From assembly GCA_015061745.1 (NCBI GenBank), contig SUWB01000010.1, forward strand, positions 1 through 64,000: DNA of 64,000 nt, written 5' to 3'. The stretch is from Lentisphaerota bacterium (GTDB taxonomy: Bacteria > Verrucomicrobiota > Lentisphaeria > Victivallales > Victivallaceae). Positions 37,506 to 46,876 of the stretch are shown piece after piece; position 1 is the first letter of the stretch; each line of letters opens with the position of its first letter. The translations under genes and the position numbers were made by a program. The notes below the pieces were generated by a model, which was not told where the DNA came from, ran no database searches, and worked only from the letters and a program-made list of their open reading frames with translations.

Positions 37506-37508
37506 ATT

Positions 37509-37958
37509 TTACGCAAATGTGAAAAGTTTTTTGGTGCTGCTGTCGGCAAAGGCTTTGAAGACCAGTTTTGCCACGTGATCCTGTCCCATAGCAGGGACGT
37601 AACTTGCATCGGGCTGCAGATAGGCACAGGGGAAAACAAGTGTTTTTTCATTTTCCGCAAGGGGTGTGAAAGTCAGGGTGTTTTTGCGGCTTTCATCCAT
37701 AATATCTTCTCCGGCGGTAAAATCGCCCAGCAGTTCAAGAGCTGTGGTGATATCCTTGGTTTCAAGGGTCACAGTGGCACAATCCTGCACCAGCAGAGAA
37801 GCCACGGCCTCAAAGCCGCCGTTTTCATAAATGGTGGATTCCACGGTTTTCCGGTTGGTTTCGATCCGGGGGGCAGAAGCCAGCGGAGCGATTACTGTGG
37901 AGCCGAAACTGGCAACATAGGTATGCCTTTTGATTGTTGTGACATCGTAAGTACTCAT
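37509..37958 (-). CDS. Phage tail tube-like protein
   Basis: A 149-residue beta-rich protein. Its pattern fits small major tail proteins of siphophage-type particles: an opening with SFGSTVIAPLASAPRI, alternating strands VTLETKDITTALELLGDF and NTLTFTPLAENEKTLVFPC, and a C-terminal DHVAKLVFKAFADSSTKKLFTF. The final motif, a strand with HxVxLxFxA before a turn and LF, is the part I recognise; no search was possible. AAAGGAAA precedes the start. With the following 287-residue gene it makes a two-gene island flanked by ordinary chromosomal genes, with no integrase nearby. Confidence 0.55.
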   Translation of the reverse strand: MSTYDVTTIKRHTYVASFGSTVIAPLASAPRIETNRKTVESTIYENGGFEAVASLLVQDCATVTLETKDITTALELLGDFTAGEDIMDESRKNTLTFTPLAENEKTLVFPCAYLQPDASYVPAMGQDHVAKLVFKAFADSSTKKLFTFA

Positions 37959-38068
37959 TTGGCAAATTTCCTTTCTTTGGGATTTTTAACTTCCGCATTG
38001 TGCAAAAGTCTTTTCGTAAGTAACAATTATGTCAGGATATTTTATTTCCTGAATTACTTTTTAATGAC

Positions 38069-38097
38069 TTGTAATGATGATTTCTGCGTGCTATATT
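38069..38097 (+). promoter_or_regulatory. Promoter of the beta-helix protein gene
   Basis: TTGTAA (38069-38074), a 17-base spacer and TATATT (38092-38097), about 45 bases before the start at 38143. Confidence 0.65.
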
Positions 38098-38142
38098 AAC
38101 CTGATATGTATTATTTTCACTTCAAACAGAAAGAATTTGCAA

Positions 38143-41010
38143 ATGAAAAAATTTTATTTCCTCCTTCTTCTTACCGGAGCTTTTCTTCTTTCAGGAGCAG
38201 AACTTTTTGTCGGTCCCGGCAAAAAGTATTCCACCATTACTGCCGGTGTCAAGGCCCTGAAAGACGGTGACACACTGACCATTGCTCCAGGCAAATATTA
38301 TGAATCCGTCAGAATGCAGAAGCCGCTTAAAAACGTGACTATCCGTGCTCAGTTCCCCGGCTCTGTGCTGATTCACGGCGACAAACCCGCTCCCCGTTTC
38401 ACCAGAGTTCCCGGCTACCGTTTTGTCTACGTTGCCGACTGGAACGACAATGTGACTGCGGTCAATGAAAAAGATTCTTTCAGGATCTATTTCCCTGCCA
38501 GTGACGTGCGTTTTCTGGAATTCAACTTCGGTTTCTGGTTCAAAAAGGGGAACAAACTCTACATTTCAACCAGCGACGGCAAAGCTCCTGAAAAACATAC
38601 GCTGACCGTTTCAGTGCTCAAGGACAACGGTCTGTGGATCGCTCATCCTGAAAATGTTGTAGTCGACGGCTTGTCTTTCACCGGATTCTATTCCCATTTC
38701 CGGATCGGAGCCTGGAGCGGGATCAACGGCGTGCAGCTGCTGCGTCCTAAAAAATCAGTTATCCGCAACTGCCGTTCATTTTTCAACGCCAACGGCATTT
38801 CCCTTTCAGGCGGGAAAGATTCTGTCATTGAAAACTGCGTTGCCTTTGCCAACGGTTCCCAGTCCCCCAGTTCCGGCGGCAACATCATCGGCTGGAGCGG
38901 GACACGCAACGAGATCCGTAACTGTCTTTCTATGTACAAAATCTTTACAGGCGGCAGTCAGGGCCCCATCGGGATCCGCTTTTACGGCGTTATGAAAGAT
39001 TGCAAGATCATCAACTGCCGCAGTTTCGGTGAAGACGGCATCAATATCAAAGGCACTATCGGCAACAGTTACGCCGAAAACAACTACAGTGAACGTCACA
39101 TCAACATTACCAACAGCCGCAATAATATTTTCAGCCGCCAGAACGGTTACAACCCCAAAGATATTTCTCCTTCACTCAAGATCGGGAAAAATGAATGGCA
39201 CAAACACTTTGCCGACCCTGAAAATCACGATTTCCGTCCTCTTAAAGATGTGATCATCGGCAAAGTTGACAACATTGTTTCAGGAATGTCCATTCTGCTG
39301 CCCCCCAAAGTGTGGTCACCTCTGAATTTCAAAGCAGACAATGTCTCAATCAGTACTCGCGGAGCAGGGAAACGGGCGATCGTCAAAGGGGGAAATATTT
39401 CAGGAACAAATCTCAAACTTGAACAGCTTGAGATCACAGAACCTTTGAAGATCACAGGAAAAAATATACAGCTGCGCAACTGCATTATCAAAGGAAAGCT
39501 CACCGTTGCCGCAGAAAATGTTGAAATTGCCCACTGTCATATTGAAAAGGCTCCGGATTTCACAACCTCCACCGGATTCCACCACAGCAACACCGGTCTC
39601 ATTCCCAAATCGACCTTGCACGATCTGGAAAAAATCATCAGCCTTGACGGTTTTGAAAAGGGGCCCATCCGGGTGGTGCGTACGCCTCAGGATATTACCG
39701 TTACAGGTCCCTTTGTCTACGCTGTCAGCGATACTTCTGCAGATATTGAATGGTGGACAAGTTCAACAGCTGTTGCGTCCGGACTTTCTTACGGAGAAAC
39801 GCCCCAATGCGAAAAAAAGGTCGGCCACTCCTTTTCCGGAAGCAACTGGCACTCGGTTTCCATTACAGGCCTCACCCCGGGAAAGAAATATTATTTCCGG
39901 ATCAACAGCTATTCTCCCTTGCGGACACATCACAGCAACGAAACATTGGCCGAACTTGACCGGAAAATGAAACGCAGACGGGTATCTTCTTCCGTTTCTG
40001 CTTTCAGCACGGCGGCAAAAAAAGCAACTCCCAGAACTCTCAAAGTCACAGGTTCTGCCATTGCCCCTGTGTTGGACAAGGCACGTCCCGGAGATACAGT
40101 AATGATAAAGGGAGGTGTTTATACGGAAACCCTTTATCTGCGTTCCTCCGGCGTCACTTTGCGTAATGTTCCCGGCGAAAAAGTCTGGATCGACGGCAAG
40201 AGAACTCTTGGAGCCGGCATCATCCTTGAAAATAAATCTGACATTGTCATTGACGGTATTTTTTTCAAAGAATTTTTCGGCGGTTCCGGCGGCGGCGTGG
40301 TCATCAACGGCGGCAGCAATATCACATTGCGGCGGTGTTTCTACGACGGCCGCAGCAACAGTTACACCCCTGTCTTTATCAAGGCCAATGCAGCTTCAAA
40401 GCTGACACTTGAACATTCTGCCGTATTCCGTGGGTTCCACGGAGCCAACATTGCCCGCTGTCCGGATCTTACTATCCGGAACTGTATCTGGAGCAATAAT
40501 CAGATCAACCATATTTCCATACACAATCTGCCGGAACAAAAGGTCTTTTTCACTAAAAACATCTTCTTGGACAATATCCCCGGAAAAATCAGGAATTGCC
40601 TGATCCATCTGTGGCATCTTGAATGTTTCAATGAGCACTCCAACTGGTACTATTTCCGGCAGCCGGCAGACAAAAGGCTCTTTATCGGATACAAGTGCAA
40701 AAACAACCGTCCGGCGGCCGCCAAGGCAGTTCTGACCTATCCCCAATTTGTCCGGGCGGCAAATACTGAAATCACTTCCGGATTCGGCAATCCCGGTTTT
40801 ACGGCGATTCCCCGGCTTTTACAGTACAAAAGCGATAATTTTGCAGAAATGACCGCTTTCAATAAAGAATTCAGTTCCCTTGAATGCGGGCTCAAAAACA
40901 AAAAGTACACTCCCTGGGATTTCTCTCTTTTCAAAGTCACCGATCCCCGGTGTATCAAATCCGGTGCGGGCCCTGATGCCCGGCTCTTTACCAACGGAGT
41001 TGCCAACTGA
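38143..41010 (+). CDS. Secreted right-handed beta-helix protein with a fibronectin-like module
   Basis: A 955-residue secreted protein (signal peptide residues 1-18, ending LLSGAE). Two parallel beta-helix regions, about residues 20-500 and 640-900, show repeated short strands with Asn ladders (VIRNCRSFFNANGISL, KIINCRSFGEDGINI, LTLEHSAVFRGFHGANI). Between them at about 535-620 is a fibronectin III or purple-phosphatase-like beta sandwich (TSADIEWWTSSTAVASGLSY, ITGLTPGKKYYFRI). Helices like these occur in polysaccharide lyases and surface adhesins; no catalytic residues can be named. It stands alone between its promoter and a terminator. Confidence 0.8.
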   Translation: MKKFYFLLLLTGAFLLSGAELFVGPGKKYSTITAGVKALKDGDTLTIAPGKYYESVRMQKPLKNVTIRAQFPGSVLIHGDKPAPRFTRVPGYRFVYVADWNDNVTAVNEKDSFRIYFPASDVRFLEFNFGFWFKKGNKLYISTSDGKAPEKHTLTVSVLKDNGLWIAHPENVVVDGLSFTGFYSHFRIGAWSGINGVQLLRPKKSVIRNCRSFFNANGISLSGGKDSVIENCVAFANGSQSPSSGGNIIGWSGTRNEIRNCLSMYKIFTGGSQGPIGIRFYGVMKDCKIINCRSFGEDGINIKGTIGNSYAENNYSERHINITNSRNNIFSRQNGYNPKDISPSLKIGKNEWHKHFADPENHDFRPLKDVIIGKVDNIVSGMSILLPPKVWSPLNFKADNVSISTRGAGKRAIVKGGNISGTNLKLEQLEITEPLKITGKNIQLRNCIIKGKLTVAAENVEIAHCHIEKAPDFTTSTGFHHSNTGLIPKSTLHDLEKIISLDGFEKGPIRVVRTPQDITVTGPFVYAVSDTSADIEWWTSSTAVASGLSYGETPQCEKKVGHSFSGSNWHSVSITGLTPGKKYYFRINSYSPLRTHHSNETLAELDRKMKRRRVSSSVSAFSTAAKKATPRTLKVTGSAIAPVLDKARPGDTVMIKGGVYTETLYLRSSGVTLRNVPGEKVWIDGKRTLGAGIILENKSDIVIDGIFFKEFFGGSGGGVVINGGSNITLRRCFYDGRSNSYTPVFIKANAASKLTLEHSAVFRGFHGANIARCPDLTIRNCIWSNNQINHISIHNLPEQKVFFTKNIFLDNIPGKIRNCLIHLWHLECFNEHSNWYYFRQPADKRLFIGYKCKNNRPAAAKAVLTYPQFVRAANTEITSGFGNPGFTAIPRLLQYKSDNFAEMTAFNKEFSSLECGLKNKKYTPWDFSLFKVTDPRCIKSGAGPDARLFTNGVAN

Positions 41011-41030
41011 ACTTCGTGTTCAGCCAAACC

Positions 41031-41079
41031 AAAAGGGCTGTTTGCAAAACCTTCAACAAGGTCAGCAAACAGCCCTTTT
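41031..41079. terminator. Bidirectional terminator between the beta-helix gene and murA
   Basis: AAAAGGGCTGTTTGC and GCAAACAGCCCTTTT form a perfect 15-pair stem with a 19-base loop; A and T ends make it usable from both sides. Confidence 0.92.
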
Positions 41080-41093
41080 GATCGAGAAGATCT

Positions 41094-42374
41094 TTATTCA
41101 ACTTCTTCGACACAAGCTCCTATGGAACGGAGTTTTTCCACCAGATTTCCGTATCCCCGGTAGATGATCTCTGCCCGGCGTATGCGGCTTTCCCCTTTTG
41201 CACAGAGAGCCGCAATGACCAGAGCCATACCGGCACGGATATCAGGACTGGCAAGTTCGGTGCCCCGGAGTTCCGAAGGCCCCGTAATGACCACCCGGTG
41301 GGGGTCACAGATAATGGCATTGGCCCGCATATCAATCAATCTGTCCACAAAGTTCATCCGGCCGTCAAACATTTTTTCAAAAAAGGTGACAGTTCCCCGG
41401 CACTGGGTGGCAGCCACAATGGTGCAGCTCATCATATCCGTGGGGAACTGAGGCCAGGGACCGTCTGAGATCTGCAGAAATGGTCCTCCTGCATCATATT
41501 TGATCTGACGGCTCTGCTCTGAACTTACTGTAATATGGTTGTCATAAAGTCCCACATTGATGCCCAGTCTTTCGTAAACACGCCGGAGCATCCAGAAACT
41601 TCTGGGCCGGACACCTTCAATGGTCAAATCGGCTCCGGTAGCAGCGGCAAGAGCTACAAAACTCCCCGCATTGATATGGTCAAAGATGACTTCGTGTTCA
41701 ACTCCGTGGAGTTTTTCCACCCCTTCAATGGTCAATATATTGCTGCCGAGACCTGAAATCTTTGCGCCCATCTTGTTGAGCATTTCCCCCAGATCGGTCA
41801 CATGGGGTTCGCTTGCGGCATTGTACAAGGTGGTAATGCCTTCTGCGGTGACAGCGGCAGAAATGATCTGTTCGGTGGCAGTTACGCTGGGTTCATCGAG
41901 AAACAGCTCCCGTCCCAGCAATCTTTTTCCCAGCCGGGTAAAACGGAAACAGCTGTCTTCCGAAAAACGCGCCCCCAGATTTTCCAGTCCGTAAAAGTGC
42001 CCGTCAAGCCTTCTGCGTCCGATGGAGTCCCCCCCGGGACGGCCCAGGGCAATGCGGCCGCAGCGGGCAAGCATAGGACCGGCAAAGAGAATACTTGTTC
42101 TGTTTCTGGCACAAAGTTCTTTATCGACTTCAGTCCGGATCACATCTTTACATTGAAAATAAAGCGTATTTCCTTTGAGTTCCGCTTCAGCACCCAGATG
42201 CCGGGCAATGTCCAGCATCGTGCGGACATCGAGGATGTCAGGCACATTATGGAGCACACAGGGTTCATCGGTCAGCATCAGAGATGCAATCATAGGCAGT
42301 ACGGCATTTTTATTACCTCCCACCCGGATTGTTCCCCCCAAAGGCTGTTTGCCTTGAATAATAAGTGACGGCAT
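41094..42374 (-). CDS. murA: UDP-N-acetylglucosamine 1-carboxyvinyltransferase with Asp in place of the active-site Cys
   Basis: MurA transfers enolpyruvate to UDP-GlcNAc, the first committed step of peptidoglycan synthesis. The 426-residue product shows the conserved Lys22 in GGNKNAVLP, the catalytic loop in GRPGGDSIGRR and AEIIYRGYGNLVEKL at the end. Asp116 stands where E. coli has Cys115, the substitution that makes Chlamydia and Mycobacterium MurA insensitive to fosfomycin. It follows the 333-residue TIM-barrel-like gene by 12 bases, so it may be read with a carbohydrate operon; no promoter of its own was seen. Confidence 0.95.
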   Translation of the reverse strand: MPSLIIQGKQPLGGTIRVGGNKNAVLPMIASLMLTDEPCVLHNVPDILDVRTMLDIARHLGAEAELKGNTLYFQCKDVIRTEVDKELCARNRTSILFAGPMLARCGRIALGRPGGDSIGRRRLDGHFYGLENLGARFSEDSCFRFTRLGKRLLGRELFLDEPSVTATEQIISAAVTAEGITTLYNAASEPHVTDLGEMLNKMGAKISGLGSNILTIEGVEKLHGVEHEVIFDHINAGSFVALAAATGADLTIEGVRPRSFWMLRRVYERLGINVGLYDNHITVSSEQSRQIKYDAGGPFLQISDGPWPQFPTDMMSCTIVAATQCRGTVTFFEKMFDGRMNFVDRLIDMRANAIICDPHRVVITGPSELRGTELASPDIRAGMALVIAALCAKGESRIRRAEIIYRGYGNLVEKLRSIGACVEEVE

Positions 42375-42386
42375 CGGTATGACCTC

Positions 42387-43388
42387 TCAGGCTTGAGCTG
42401 CAAGAAATCCGCGGACCGTGGCGGCCTGTTCAGGCCACTTGAGGATCTCCCGGTCTCCCAGGATCACCAGGCCGTTGATCTTGCCGTCGGCAAGCATTTG
42501 CCGGGCCCCTTTAAGCTGATGAATCAGCAATTCAGGCAAAGCCCCGGCATCGGCGGTGCCGTAGTCGTGAAGAAAGAGTCCCAGCAGGATTTTTTTTCTG
42601 GGGAAGTGATAGCGGCAGTGATCCACATTCTTTTCCAGTTCCAGTAATTTTTCCTGATGCCAGAACCAGAGATTGACACCGTCAAGATAAGGAAGCAGTG
42701 CTGAAAAATCCTTTTTGGCAAGTTCGTGCTGATAGACCACGCCAAAAAGTTCCAAATCAGGGTTATGTTTTTTCAGATTGGCACTGATGGCGGCGACCTG
42801 TTTCACCTTTTTAGGTGTCACAGTTTTTTCACCTGCGGTCATATCGTCCATCATACCGCCCACAATATTCCGGTACTTGAGAGAAAATTTACTTAAATTT
42901 TCGGCACACTCCTCATCGCTTTCGGGCTGCTGCCCGGGGGCACGGCAGGTGGAACTGACCATACAGAGCAGTTTTTCCATTCCGGCGTGTTTTTTGAGCA
43001 TTTCCTCACTGGTCGCGCCATAAACATACACACCGTTGACGGCATTGAAATATTGAGCATTGGCCGCCAGCGTATCAGGCTGCATAGAGCCGCCCCATTC
43101 AGGGGTCGGTCCGCCCCACAGCCACAAATTTTCTGAAGTAATGGGAGTCCCCTGACGCCAGGGGGGGCATTGTGAAAGTTCCTTGCGGACTGCGGCAGCA
43201 AAGTTTTCATATTCGGCATAGATCTGCCGGGAATATTCTTCAAAAAGGGGAGAACGGGTCCCATCGGCAGTAGAACAGCGTTCCCAATAACCGGGGGCGG
43301 CGTTTTCACCCAAAGCGATACGGAGCAGTTCGTGCAAGCTTTCCTGCCGCCTCATCAGTTTTTTTCTGGCTTCTTCAAGTCCAAGCAT
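42387..43388 (-). CDS. Probable TIM-barrel protein, unknown function
   Basis: A 333-residue cytoplasmic protein (no signal peptide). Alternating strand/helix blocks suggest a (beta/alpha)8 barrel: NIVGGMMDDMTAGEKTV, LELFGVVYQHEL, LDGVNLWFWHQEKL, KKILLGLFLHDYG and INGLVILGDREIL. The paired Asp in MMDDM and the final strand resemble glycosidase-like or DUF barrels found in gut anaerobes, but no family is named. Third gene of the operon starting at 46660, between the SGNH hydrolase and murA. Confidence 0.6.
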   Translation of the reverse strand: MLGLEEARKKLMRRQESLHELLRIALGENAAPGYWERCSTADGTRSPLFEEYSRQIYAEYENFAAAVRKELSQCPPWRQGTPITSENLWLWGGPTPEWGGSMQPDTLAANAQYFNAVNGVYVYGATSEEMLKKHAGMEKLLCMVSSTCRAPGQQPESDEECAENLSKFSLKYRNIVGGMMDDMTAGEKTVTPKKVKQVAAISANLKKHNPDLELFGVVYQHELAKKDFSALLPYLDGVNLWFWHQEKLLELEKNVDHCRYHFPRKKILLGLFLHDYGTADAGALPELLIHQLKGARQMLADGKINGLVILGDREILKWPEQAATVRGFLAAQA

Positions 43389-43418
43389 AATTTCAACTCC
43401 TTAACTGTTATATAGATT

Positions 43419-44468
43419 TCAAATATTTCTGAAAAGCTCTGTCAGGACCTTGCAATAGAGCTGGTGTCCGAAATCATTGGGATGATTGACTCCATTGCCG
43501 GTCAGATCATAATAATTCTTTTTCTCAAGGACCCAGCTCCAGAGCGTATGCACATCAGCGACGGCACACCAGGGAGCAGCCAAACTCTTGAGAGCTTCGG
43601 CAAAAGCTCTGGAACGCTCTGAAATATCGCCGTGCCAGAGGGGATTGCGGCACATAGAACTGACAAGTATAAATTCCGTTTCCGGATGAAGTGCTCTTTT
43701 CTGTTCCACGATGCCGCTTACGATATCTCTGTATTCTTCGGGTGACATACCTCCAAAATCATTCATCCCATAGGCAATCATCAGCAAATCACACTTGGGG
43801 TAGAGCCAGCGGTCCCGGATCCTTACCGAGCCTCCGCAGCCGGTACCGCCGATGGCACCGTTGGTAACGGAAATGTGTGTCCGGTATTTTTCTTTCAATG
43901 CCCGGGCGAACTGATTGAGATAGGGGGGAGCATAGGGAAAAGCTTTCACAAATTCCGAGGAATTGTAACCTTCACTGATACTGTCTCCGATAAGGATACA
44001 GCTCAAAGGTTCTTCTCCGGCCTTGAGTTTGGCACAGAAGCGGGGCAGCTGTCCCGCTTCAAGAGCAGGCAGCTGAGGAAAGACAGTTCCCGGCACAGCC
44101 TTGTAATCGACGATTGCCTGATGACGGGCAAAGAAGCTGCCGTTGTCAAAAAGCAGGATTTTTCCGTCGGGTCCACCTTTGATGGCATTGGCCCCCCGGG
44201 CAGGAAAAATCTTTGCGGTGGCAGGATCGGGGAAAACTCCTCCCGGGAGGCCGCAGATGCCGGAACCCGGCACCGGAATCACAAGATCGCTGCCCGGAGT
44301 ATGGGTAAAGTGGACATCTTTTTGGTACACTGTGCCCAAGAGAGGATTACTGATACGGATTATTTCCTGAGCGGGAAAGAGCAATCTTACGGGTTCTTTT
44401 CCGAAAAAAAGACAGCTTTCTCCGGAAACGAGCAGAGTTTTCTCATCCCAAATAGGTGTGGGGTACAT
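43419..44468 (-). CDS. SGNH/GDSL hydrolase with N-terminal beta domain (CE2-like layout)
   Basis: A 349-residue protein. Residues about 1-140 are beta-rich. From about 150 an SGNH hydrolase follows with block I ILIGDSISEGYN (Ser nucleophile), block II Gly in GAIGGTGCGG, block III GMNDFGG and block V HPNDFGHQ (Asp/His). The order of beta domain then SGNH is that of CE2 acetyl-xylan esterases. Without a signal peptide it is probably cytoplasmic and may deacetylate imported sugars. Two bases downstream of the 733-residue glycosidase-like gene. Confidence 0.8.
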   Translation of the reverse strand: MYPTPIWDEKTLLVSGESCLFFGKEPVRLLFPAQEIIRISNPLLGTVYQKDVHFTHTPGSDLVIPVPGSGICGLPGGVFPDPATAKIFPARGANAIKGGPDGKILLFDNGSFFARHQAIVDYKAVPGTVFPQLPALEAGQLPRFCAKLKAGEEPLSCILIGDSISEGYNSSEFVKAFPYAPPYLNQFARALKEKYRTHISVTNGAIGGTGCGGSVRIRDRWLYPKCDLLMIAYGMNDFGGMSPEEYRDIVSGIVEQKRALHPETEFILVSSMCRNPLWHGDISERSRAFAEALKSLAAPWCAVADVHTLWSWVLEKKNYYDLTGNGVNHPNDFGHQLYCKVLTELFRNI

Positions 44469-44470
44469 AG

Positions 44471-46660
44471 TTAATTGTTCCTTTCAAGCATTTTTAAGAT
44501 ATATCTGCAATTCAAAACCTTTTCCCGGAGATCGTTGAGGGTGTAAAGGTAGTGATTGCTGGCTTCAAAACCGATCCGGGAATCCCGGCGGCAGATATGG
44601 TGCAGTTCCAATGCAAGTTTCAGTTCTTCTTCTGCACATTCGGCCATAATTTTTTTATCATATCCGTTGTCCCGTGCACGGACGAAACGAACCTGCAGAC
44701 AGGTTGACCGCAAATGACAATAAGATGCCTTCGCGACATTTTCCAGATCTTCAAAATCTGCTTTTTCCTCATCCTTGACCAGAGAACGGGCCTTTTCAAG
44801 AATATCAAGTCCTTTTTTCCACTGGGTTGTCAAAAGTTCAAACTGATTTTCAAAGATATCTTCAGGATAGAATGAACACCAGGATTTGAGGTCATCATAA
44901 GGGAACCCCACCATAGTAGCGTGATATCCTGAAGGCGTCAGGTAAAGCTGATTCACAGGACCCCAGTTGCAGGGGGATGTGTACGCTGTACCGACACTGA
45001 AGGGAAACTCTCTGAACCCTTCACTGAAAAACCGCCACGCCTGACAGACACATTCTGCCAGTTCCGGTGAAAAATGTTCAGCGGCACATTCTTCAGGAGT
45101 TTTGGAAAGGAGTTCCAGATTTCCTCCCGGATAACCTCCGTGAGTCCAGCTGAGCATAATTCCTTTGATCCCGGCCTTTTTCAAATTGTCCAGGTGTTCC
45201 CGGATCAGATAAGGAACAGGGATATAAGGCACTGCGGCCAGCTCCCAGGAGTTGTTGATCTGAACCTTTGCCACACATCCGATTCCCAGTTCTGCCCCAT
45301 TGCGCCAGGTGGTCAGAGCTTCCTCACTGGGGCCCACCTGAGAAATGGAATAGTCGTGTAAAATCCCTTTTACGCCTCCCACTTCAGTGGTTTTCCCCCA
45401 TTCGGAAACGCAGTTCACATAAAGATGTTCATTTTTGGGGAGCAGTTCCATAACCGCCTTTTTGAATTCCTCAGAAGTAACGTCCCGGGGAGTTCTTCTC
45501 CACGCCCAGTCATAAGCGATCATTTCCGCTTCGGGAGCGGCTCTGTGCATACCCCGTTCCATAGCAGCATTAATATCGGCAATGATCTTTTCAGGGGGGA
45601 ACTTTCCACAATAGGGACATTCATTTCCCTGGGCATCACAGTGGCAGTTGGTGGTATTTTCAGACATCGTAATGGTGAGGATACCTCCCAGATCAGGAAC
45701 GGCAGTAAAGATCGTTTCAAGGGAGCGTTCCAGATATTCCAGGACTTCAGACGTTTTTGTGGTGCAGTTGGCCACAGCCCCCCTGGCGTCCCGTCCCCGC
45801 CAGTCGGGTTTGTATGTGTAGAATTCCTCAGGCATCGTACGGGGTTCATTGAGATAAAGGTAGATCTTGATGCCGTATTTCTTGCAGCGTTGGACGATCT
45901 TTTTCAGATTTTCAAGGCGTTTTTCGTATCCGGCTGAAAACTTTTCCGCCCCGGGAATGGGACAGAGAAGATAGAGTATGGCGTGAAACCAAACCCCGTT
46001 GATCCCCATAGAGCTGTACTGAGCCATCAAATTTTCGGGGACGGGATCCAACAGATCAGCTTCTCCCAACACATCACCACAGCTGGCAGCGTAAGAGTGG
46101 ATAAAGTTGAATTTGAAACCGTCCTCTTTCTTTTTTTCTCCGTTTCCCCGTCCGTGATAAAGCTCTGCAAATTGATAAGCATCTTCGGAACGGATGAGCT
46201 GCTCAGGAGTCAGATATTCCCCGATGATCTCTTTGATCCGGGCAGTTTCCTTTTGTTCCTCGTCTGTCAGGGGTATATAACGCAGAACAGTTGCAGCAGG
46301 CTTCAACTTGCCCAGTTTGACCCAGAAAAAGTCTTCTTCCTTCAAGGTGTAGGCCATTTTTTCCGGAGTCCATTCCAAAAGTTCAAGCATCTGTTCATAG
46401 TTGAGCAAGTGCCAGTTGTTTCTGATCAAGGTCAAATATCCTCTGAGAAGCCATTTTTCGTTGACCCTGACCGGAAGGGGCAGGCCCATATCCCCGGCAG
46501 CCTTGAATATCTCCTCTGTGGAACATTTAAGTATTGCTGCCAGTTTTTCGACCTTGACCAATCCCCAGTTGCGCCAGAGGAAATGCTGCCAGCGCATAGG
46601 AAAACAGGGCGTGCTCAAAGGAGTCGGAGCACTCCCGACCGGCAATTCATCAATATTCAT
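44471..46660 (-). CDS. Cytoplasmic glycosidase-like protein, family not assigned
   Basis: A 729-residue protein starting at the ATG at 46660 (GGAG 12 bases upstream; a GTG at 46672 lacks spacing). An N-terminal region of about 160 residues has a helix-turn-helix-like segment (KVEKLAAILKCSTEEIFKAA). A TIM barrel (about 200-560) follows, with IKIYLYLNEPRTMPEE, GGILTITMSENTTNC, a Cys group CHCDAQGNECPYC and MIAYDWAWRRTP, as in GH20/DUF4838-type families. The C-terminal part is helical. Acidic residues at strand ends suggest hydrolysis; the substrate is unknown. First gene of the operon down to murA. Confidence 0.65.
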   Translation of the reverse strand: MNIDELPVGSAPTPLSTPCFPMRWQHFLWRNWGLVKVEKLAAILKCSTEEIFKAAGDMGLPLPVRVNEKWLLRGYLTLIRNNWHLLNYEQMLELLEWTPEKMAYTLKEEDFFWVKLGKLKPAATVLRYIPLTDEEQKETARIKEIIGEYLTPEQLIRSEDAYQFAELYHGRGNGEKKKEDGFKFNFIHSYAASCGDVLGEADLLDPVPENLMAQYSSMGINGVWFHAILYLLCPIPGAEKFSAGYEKRLENLKKIVQRCKKYGIKIYLYLNEPRTMPEEFYTYKPDWRGRDARGAVANCTTKTSEVLEYLERSLETIFTAVPDLGGILTITMSENTTNCHCDAQGNECPYCGKFPPEKIIADINAAMERGMHRAAPEAEMIAYDWAWRRTPRDVTSEEFKKAVMELLPKNEHLYVNCVSEWGKTTEVGGVKGILHDYSISQVGPSEEALTTWRNGAELGIGCVAKVQINNSWELAAVPYIPVPYLIREHLDNLKKAGIKGIMLSWTHGGYPGGNLELLSKTPEECAAEHFSPELAECVCQAWRFFSEGFREFPFSVGTAYTSPCNWGPVNQLYLTPSGYHATMVGFPYDDLKSWCSFYPEDIFENQFELLTTQWKKGLDILEKARSLVKDEEKADFEDLENVAKASYCHLRSTCLQVRFVRARDNGYDKKIMAECAEEELKLALELHHICRRDSRIGFEASNHYLYTLNDLREKVLNCRYILKMLERNN

Positions 46661-46692
46661 CTTTATAATCACTCCTGAAAGTTCAACTGTTC

Positions 46693-46712
46693 TATCACCT
46701 TTGCAGGTGATA
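46693..46712. promoter_or_regulatory. Perfect inverted repeat overlapping the start region of the glycosidase operon (candidate operator)
   Basis: TATCACCT and AGGTGATA are perfect eight-base arms with a four-base spacer, beginning in the last base of the -10 box of the minus-strand promoter. It is well placed for a repressor; a leader hairpin is the other reading. Confidence 0.55.
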
Positions 46713-46740
46713 ATATAGCAAAGTTTATAACATTCTGCAA
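46712..46740 (-). promoter_or_regulatory. Promoter of the glycosidase-SGNH-murA operon
   Basis: Minus strand TTGCAG (46740-46735), a 17-base spacer and TATATT (46717-46712), about 50 bases upstream of the start at 46660. Confidence 0.65.
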
Positions 46741-46876
46741 GAGAAAAAAGCTTTTTTTTTTAATTTTCGCTGTTATTTCAACTTTTTTGCGTGTATATTA
46801 GGTAAAAGGCAGCTTTTATGATGCCTTTTATTGAAATTTTATGCTGAAAAGCTCTTGAAATAAAGGAATAAAAAAA

